A stretch of DNA of 64,000 nt from Croceicoccus naphthovorans (GTDB lineage Bacteria > Pseudomonadota > Alphaproteobacteria > Sphingomonadales > Sphingomonadaceae). The notes below the pieces were generated by a model that saw only the letters and a program-made list of their open reading frames with translations, made no database searches and was not told where the DNA came from. Within the stretch, counting starts at the first letter, position 1; the number at the start of each line of letters is the position of its first letter. Where the stretch lies: the NCBI RefSeq assembly GCF_001028705.1, contig NZ_CP011770.1, forward strand, positions 3,289,501 to 3,353,500. Direction: 5' to 3'. The position numbers were made by a program, and so were the translations under genes. Of the stretch, positions 59,367-64,000 are shown in pieces.

Positions 59367-59669
59367 TCAGCCGCCGTAGCGGGTTGCGTCGATCTTCTTC
59401 GCCATCTCCACGCGGCCATTGGTCATGGTTTCGCGCATGCAGGCGCGGCTGGCGGCCTTGGCGCGGGCGGTGTCTGCCTGACGAACGTTACATTCCTGTA
59501 TCGCGACGCGGCGGATCCGGTCGTCCAGCGTCTGCTGACCTTCCTCGGTCTGAAGGTCCAGATCGCCGACATGGATTTCCTTGGCGAAAGTCTCGCGCTC
59601 TGCGGCGAATGCGGTGTTCGCTCCGGCCAGCATGGCGATGGCGGCGGTTGCGCTGATCAGGGTTTTCAT
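59367..59669 (-). CDS. UrcA family exported protein
   Basis: 100 residues. Signal peptide cut after AFA, then the UrcA motif VGDLDLQTEEGQQTLDDRIRRVAIQECN with cysteines at about 60 and 77 that may form a disulfide. Common in sphingomonads and caulobacters; function unknown. Confidence 0.88.
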   Translation of the reverse strand: MKTLISATAAIAMLAGANTAFAAERETFAKEIHVGDLDLQTEEGQQTLDDRIRRVAIQECNVRQADTARAKAASRACMRETMTNGRVEMAKKIDATRYGG

Positions 59670-59918
59670 GGGTCGTCTCCTCCTCTGTGTCGGTGGGTGT
59701 TCCTCACCGCCTCGCCATTCTTTTTACGCGACGTGCGAACCCGTTTCGCCCTCGGCTCTGCCAGCGTTCGTCGAGAGTCGATCAAGGGCATTTCGCGCCG
59801 ACGAACCGCAGACCGGCGCGGTCGAATGACTTGGCAATTCGGCAATGGCCGTTCGCCGGGGGCGTCCTGCGCGCAAAAAAGATGCGTGAGAATCGCCGCG
59901 CCATGCCTACAATGTCGC

Positions 59919-60182
59919 ATGCTCGTTTTCGCCTTCATCCTCGGCGTCGGCAATTTCGCGCTGCACAAGGCGGTTCTGGAAAGCGGCCACCCGCTGCTGG
60001 GCCAGATGCCGTGGTTCGTGCACATGCTGTCGGGTCGGTTCAGCATCGCGGTCGAATTCCTCGTCCTGCTGGCGGCGATGTTGCTGGGCGCGAACGGCTA
60101 TCCGCAGGCGATCTGGGCCTACGCCGGCTATAGCGCGTTCAACGCCCTTGCCGCGTGGATGATCGTCACCCGCCGGGTATAG
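59919..60182 (+). CDS. small membrane protein, unknown
   Basis: 87 residues with three hydrophobic segments (about 1-12, 40-58, 64-84), beginning MLVFAFILGVGNFALHKAV. I recognise no family. No clear ribosome-binding site precedes the ATG at 59919. The 249-base gap to UrcA upstream holds nothing I can identify. Confidence 0.6.
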   Translation: MLVFAFILGVGNFALHKAVLESGHPLLGQMPWFVHMLSGRFSIAVEFLVLLAAMLLGANGYPQAIWAYAGYSAFNALAAWMIVTRRV

Positions 60183-60221
60183 GGGCGGGAACCGGGGTCG
60201 GCCTCCGCGAATTCCATCGGT

Positions 60222-61073
60222 ATGAAACCGCCCACAAAGACATGGCTGATCGTAAACCCCGATAGCGGGAGCTATGACGAAAAGGCGTTCGACGCGCTGA
60301 CGCAGTGCTGCGGCGACAACGACCTGACGCTGGACCGGGTGATCCAGTTCCCGAAGGATGACCTGCCCACCGCCGCCGAACTGGACGCGGCGGGGATCGA
60401 GATGGTCACGATCTATACCGGCGACGGCACGATCAACGCGCTGGTGACGCAGCTTTACGGTTGGGGCGGGTCGATCCTGATCCTGCCGGGCGGAACGATG
60501 AACCTGCTGGCGCACCGGCTGCACGGCTATGTCGATGTCGATCACATCGTCGCGCGCCTGTCGCGCGGGACGGTGCGCCGAGAACGGCCCCATGTCGTGC
60601 GCTGCGACGCGGGCGATGCGCTGGCCGGGCTGATGGTCGGCCCCGGCACCGCATGGAACACGGTACGAGAGGCGATGCGCCACGGCGATATCGTCGGCAT
60701 AGCCGGGGGCGCGGCAGAAGCGATCGGCCAATCGACCTCCGGTTCGATGGTAAAGCTGGTCGAGCCGGTCAGCGCCGATGCAGAGGGCTATCCGCTGATC
60801 CTGATGAACCCCGAACCGGGGACGATCCGGGTAGAGGCCTATCATGCGGAAACGGTTGGCGAGTATGCGCAGCAGGGCGTAGCGCTGCTGAAGCGCGATT
60901 TTCGCGAAGGACCGCACGATGATCTGGGGCAATTCACCGACATGACCTTGGCCAGCGAAGACGGATCGCCATTGCAGGCGCTGGTCGATGGCGAACCAGC
61001 GGACCTGCCGCCGCGCGCGCGGTTTTCGATTGTCCCTTGCGAGGTAGACCTGATCGTCAGTGCCGATGCCTGA
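60222..61073 (+). CDS. diacylglycerol/lipid kinase family protein
   Basis: 283 residues with the DAGK catalytic core: LIVNPDSGS, the TIYTGDGTINALV and LPGGTMNLLA motifs. It probably phosphorylates a lipid. It overlaps the start of the metallophosphoesterase gene, so a lipid-related pathway may link the two, but this is inference. Confidence 0.88.
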   Translation: MKPPTKTWLIVNPDSGSYDEKAFDALTQCCGDNDLTLDRVIQFPKDDLPTAAELDAAGIEMVTIYTGDGTINALVTQLYGWGGSILILPGGTMNLLAHRLHGYVDVDHIVARLSRGTVRRERPHVVRCDAGDALAGLMVGPGTAWNTVREAMRHGDIVGIAGGAAEAIGQSTSGSMVKLVEPVSADAEGYPLILMNPEPGTIRVEAYHAETVGEYAQQGVALLKRDFREGPHDDLGQFTDMTLASEDGSPLQALVDGEPADLPPRARFSIVPCEVDLIVSADA

Positions 61074-61938
61074 TCAAAACGTACCCGATACCCGCCTGCT
61101 ATTCCACCTGTCCGACATCCACTTCGGGCTGGAGGATCGTCGCGCGCTCGATTGGGTAAGGGACGAGATTGCGCAGCGCCGCCCCGATGCCGTGGCGATC
61201 ACCGGCGACCTGACGATGCGGGCGCGGCATCACGAATTCAGGGCCGCCTGCGAATGGATTTCCAGGCTGGACGTGCCGGTGACGGTCGGGGTCGGCAATC
61301 ACGACATGCCGTACTTCAACCCGCTTGAACGGTTCATATCCCCCTATCGCCGGTTCCGCGCGATCAAACAGGTGGTGGAGCGAGAGATCGACCTGCCCGG
61401 CGTGGCCATCGTCCCGCTGAAGACGGCGGCGCGGGCGCAGTGGCGGCTGAACTGGTCGAAGGGCTGGATTACCGACGATGCGCTGAGCGAATGCCTGACC
61501 GCGATCGACGCGCTGCCCAGTGGCACCCGCGCGCTGGTCGCGTGCCATCACCCGCTGGTAGAGGTGGGCACGCGCGGCACGGCGCTGACGCGCGGAGGCA
61601 ACAAGGCGTTGGCCGAGCTGGCGAAACGCAACGTGCTGGCCGTGCTGTCGGGCCATGTGCACGATGCGTTCGACCTGATTCGGGATACGGCGGAGGGCGC
61701 GGTGCGCATGATCGGCGCGGGCACCCTGTCGCAGCGGCTGCGCTCTACCCCGCCCAGCTTCAACGAATTGCTGTTCAAGGATGGCATGATCGAAGTGACG
61801 GTGCGCAACCTTGAACACGTGCCCACGCCCGACATGATGATCCCCGACGTGCCCGAAAACGCGATGCCCCCGCGCGCTGCGGGAGAGCCGGTCGCCCCGG
61901 TGGGCCGCGTTCCGGCGGAAGACCCGCCGGTTCACTGA
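61066..61938 (+). CDS. metallophosphoesterase (cAMP phosphodiesterase-like)
   Basis: 290 residues of the calcineurin-like superfamily: HLSDIHFG, ITGDLTMRAR, VGNHD, CHHP and SGHVHDA bind a two-metal centre. ATG at 61066 is within the end of the kinase gene; GTG at 61060 is the alternative. Substrate unknown. A long Pro-rich tail follows the catalytic domain. Confidence 0.92.
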   Translation: MPDQNVPDTRLLFHLSDIHFGLEDRRALDWVRDEIAQRRPDAVAITGDLTMRARHHEFRAACEWISRLDVPVTVGVGNHDMPYFNPLERFISPYRRFRAIKQVVEREIDLPGVAIVPLKTAARAQWRLNWSKGWITDDALSECLTAIDALPSGTRALVACHHPLVEVGTRGTALTRGGNKALAELAKRNVLAVLSGHVHDAFDLIRDTAEGAVRMIGAGTLSQRLRSTPPSFNELLFKDGMIEVTVRNLEHVPTPDMMIPDVPENAMPPRAAGEPVAPVGRVPAEDPPVH

Positions 61939-61965
61939 GCCGCCCCAGAGACGCGATCGCCAAAG

Positions 61966-62001
61966 AAAAAGGCCCGCCGGAACGAACCGGCGGGCCTTTT
62001 T
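61966..62001. terminator. bidirectional terminator
   Basis: A perfect 15-pair stem (61966-61980 and 61987-62001) with a six-base loop and A/T runs at both ends serves the convergent phosphoesterase and cytochrome genes. Confidence 0.93.
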
Positions 62002-62023
62002 CGTGTTCGCTTGGACCAGCGCG

Positions 62024-62674
62024 TCAGTTGCTGACGGCGGCGCCTTCTTCGGCAACCGGCGTTTCGGTCATCGCGTCGGCGGCGTCGGCGCCTTCGGGCG
62101 TTTCGCCTTCGGTCGTGGCAGCGGCTTCGTCGCCCGCTTCCTCAGCCGCCGGCGCTTCCGGCGTGGGCAGCGGCAGGTTAGAACCCTGCGCGTTCAGATA
62201 GGCGATGATGTTGGCGCGATCTTCCGGCTTCGACAGGCCGGCAAAGCTCATCTTCGTGCCCGGGGCGAAAGCCTTGGGGCTGGCAAGCCATGCGTCCATG
62301 TTCTCGAACGTCCACGTGCCGCCGTGATCGGCCAGCGCGCCAGAGAACGCAAAGCCGCCCTTACCGTGGCCGATTTCCTCACCCATGGTGCCGTAGAGGT
62401 TCGGGCCGATGCCGTTCGCGCCGCCCGAATTGATCGTATGGCACGCGGTGCACTTGGCAAAGACCTTTTCGCCCGCGGCGAGATCGGCCGATGCCAGCAG
62501 GGTCGCCAGCGACGGGCCGGATTCGCCTTCGCCTTCTTCGGCGGCCACGATCTCGTAACCCGATTCTTCGGGTGCGTGTGTCTTGAACAGATGCCCGCTG
62601 ACACTGGAAAAACCCAGAGCCACGATGCCGCCGAAAAGAACCCAGCCGGCGATGGTATTGAACTTGTCGTCCAT
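62024..62674 (-). CDS. membrane-anchored cytochrome c (c552/CycM type)
   Basis: 216 residues. N-terminal transmembrane anchor (about 8-26), class I cytochrome domain with haem motif C75-T-A-C78-H79 and axial Met in GTKMSFAGL, and an Ala/Glu/Thr-rich C-terminal tail of about 50 residues. It passes electrons in the periplasm, probably to an oxidase. Confidence 0.93.
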   Translation of the reverse strand: MDDKFNTIAGWVLFGGIVALGFSSVSGHLFKTHAPEESGYEIVAAEEGEGESGPSLATLLASADLAAGEKVFAKCTACHTINSGGANGIGPNLYGTMGEEIGHGKGGFAFSGALADHGGTWTFENMDAWLASPKAFAPGTKMSFAGLSKPEDRANIIAYLNAQGSNLPLPTPEAPAAEEAGDEAAATTEGETPEGADAADAMTETPVAEEGAAVSN

Positions 62675-62860
62675 TATGGAAAACCCGTCGCGATTTCTTT
62701 GTTGAGGCCCCCGGACGGGGGTTTCGCGCGCCGCTCTAGTCACCGCATCGCCGCAGCGCAAGTGCCATTAGGTCCGGTTGCTGCCGCGATGCAGCATATT
62801 AGGGCGTGTGTCGCAGGGGCTTGGCAGGGCGCGTCACCGGCCCTAACGGCCTGTCCCGGT

Positions 62861-63751
62861 ATGCACGATTATCCCGCCCCCGCCCTCGCCATTGCAGAGG
62901 ACATGCGCAAGGCCGCCGCCGCCCAGCCGGCGCGCGCGGTTTCGTTTCAGGGCGCGCCCGGCGCCAATTCGCACATCGCCGCGCTGCAGTTCGATCCCGA
63001 TTGCCTGCCGATGCCGTGCTGGTCGTTCGCCGATGCGATCGACGCCGTGCGCGAGGGTAAGGCCGACCGCGCGATCATTCCGATCGAGAACAGCGCCAAC
63101 GGGCGGGTTGCCGACATCCACTTCCTGCTGCCCGAATCGGGCCTGTCGATCACCGGCGAACATTTCATGCCGATCCGCCACACCCTGATGGCGACTGGCC
63201 CGGGCCCGTTCCGCGCAGCGATCAGCCATCCCCAGGCATTAGGGCAATGTCGCGGCTGGTTGCGCGGGCACGGCGTGCTGCCGATGGAATATGCCGACAC
63301 CGCTGCCGCCGCCGCCAAGGTGGCGGAGGATCGCGATCCCGAACTGGCCGCCATCGCCCCGCCGCTGTCGGCGGAATTGTACGGGCTGACCGTGATCGAG
63401 CCTTCGATCGAGGACCAGCACGACAACATGACGCGTTTCGTCGTGCTGGCCCGCGCCCCGCTGGACCCGGCGGAGATCACCGGGACCGCGATGACGACAT
63501 TCGTGTTTCAGGTCCGCAATATCCCGGCGGCGCTGTACAAGGCGCTGGGTGGCTTTGCGACCAACGGCGTCAACATGACCAAGCTGGAAAGCTATCAGGA
63601 TGGCGCGAATTTCGCCGCCACGCGGTTCTATTGCGACATCGTGGGCAAGCCGGGCCAGGTGCCGGTCGACAATGCGCTGGAAGAGCTTGGGTTCTATTCC
63701 AAGAACCTCAGGCTCCTTGGTTGCTACCCTCAGGGTCGGGATCGACCCTAA
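62861..63751 (+). CDS. pheA: prephenate dehydratase PheA
   Basis: 296 residues; makes phenylpyruvate in phenylalanine synthesis. Catalytic part with VSFQGAPGANSHIAAL, PIENSANGRVADIHFLL and the NMTRFVVLAR motif; C-terminal ACT domain (VFQVRNIPAALYKALGGFATNGVNMTKLES) for feedback control. The ATG at 62861 starts the family's usual N-terminus; the frame is open far upstream across the cytochrome gene but is not coding there. Confidence 0.95.
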   Translation: MHDYPAPALAIAEDMRKAAAAQPARAVSFQGAPGANSHIAALQFDPDCLPMPCWSFADAIDAVREGKADRAIIPIENSANGRVADIHFLLPESGLSITGEHFMPIRHTLMATGPGPFRAAISHPQALGQCRGWLRGHGVLPMEYADTAAAAAKVAEDRDPELAAIAPPLSAELYGLTVIEPSIEDQHDNMTRFVVLARAPLDPAEITGTAMTTFVFQVRNIPAALYKALGGFATNGVNMTKLESYQDGANFAATRFYCDIVGKPGQVPVDNALEELGFYSKNLRLLGCYPQGRDRP

Positions 63752-63896
63752 AGCACCCTGCCACGGTCGTGGATAATTGACAGGGCTGTCGAGATACGCT
63801 GGCTTGGCGATTGCGCCGTTCATCGCTTCCGGGCAATGGCCGGGCAATTGGGGCGCCCCCGGCCCGTTCAGCAACAAGAGGCGAGCAGCAAGTTCG

Positions 63897-64000
63897 ATGA
63901 GTCAGGATGCAGCGGCAGGGACCGATGCGATCACCTATCGCGAGGCCGAGGAAGGCGACCGCGCCGCGCTGGTCGCGCTGGGCCGGGCGAGCTTCGATGC
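63897..64000 (+). CDS. GNAT acetyltransferase, 5' end only
   Basis: 34 codons before the right edge. The DAITYREAEEGDRAALVALGRASF start is typical of GNAT acetyltransferases, but the family assignment rests on this short piece. Confidence 0.5.
   Translation, partial: MSQDAAAGTDAITYREAEEGDRAALVALGRASFD

Overview
The window looks like an origin-proximal segment of the chromosome of an alphaproteobacterium of the order Sphingomonadales (Erythrobacter/Novosphingobium-like). This rests on high GC, alphaproteobacterial signature genes (TrcR/DUF1013, DUF1192, DUF1491, DUF6489, CarD/CdnL, PopZ-like DUF2497, UrcA) and gene order. It is almost entirely core genome. I see no phage, insertion sequence, CRISPR array, rRNA or tRNA.

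Left part (1-16.6 kb): a minus-strand run of a truncated C-terminal processing protease, an EnvC-like amidase activator, rlmH, rsfS, nadD and proA. Then come a plus-strand M23 peptidase-bactofilin pair, an acyl-CoA synthetase, trcR, a quinone oxidoreductase, DUF1192 and clpA. The last block is a tightly overlapping minus-strand operon: PEP synthase/PPDK regulator, maf, aroE, coaE.

Origin and partition region (16.6-26.8 kb): the 349-bp gap between the PPDK-regulator gene and hemE is the position of the Caulobacter replication origin. It holds eight GANTC (CcrM) sites, several DnaA-box-like 9-mers and an AT-rich stretch, so I call it the probable oriC. To its right are hemE, hemJ, rho, a dienelactone hydrolase, DUF6489, mnmE, mnmG, rsmG, parA and parB. 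Four parS sites lie in mnmE-rsmG, three of them inside coding sequence and each read in a different frame.

Right part (26.8-64 kb): mostly housekeeping genes. These are methionine sulfoxide reductase, a sorbosone-dehydrogenase-like protein, an AAA ATPase, threonylcarbamoyl-AMP synthase, two lipoproteins, cdnL, fdxA, an S4 protein with a Suv3-like helicase, a second M23 peptidase, hemB, an acetyltransferase, gamma carbonic anhydrase, a globin, UDP-GlcNAc 2-epimerase, an ATP-dependent DNA ligase with its partner exonuclease, dnaQ, long HPF, ptsN, a SleB hydrolase, exonuclease III, erpA and a CBS protein. An AT-rich lipoprotein with two cupredoxin-like halves looks foreign. Then follow a thioredoxin-like ferredoxin, a popZ-like gene, tolC, pcm, class I fumarase, a LytS/LytTR two-component system, UrcA, a diacylglycerol-kinase-like protein, a phosphoesterase, cytochrome c, pheA and a truncated acetyltransferase.

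Several genes belong together as a chromosome and cell-pole module: the presumed oriC, parABS, a PopZ-like hub, TrcR, bactofilin and CdnL all fall within 64 kb. Two small repeat-like hairpin elements (48.55-48.71 kb and 59.19-59.24 kb) and a three-way-junction RNA-like structure after the HPF gene are the main non-coding features the gene annotation does not explain.
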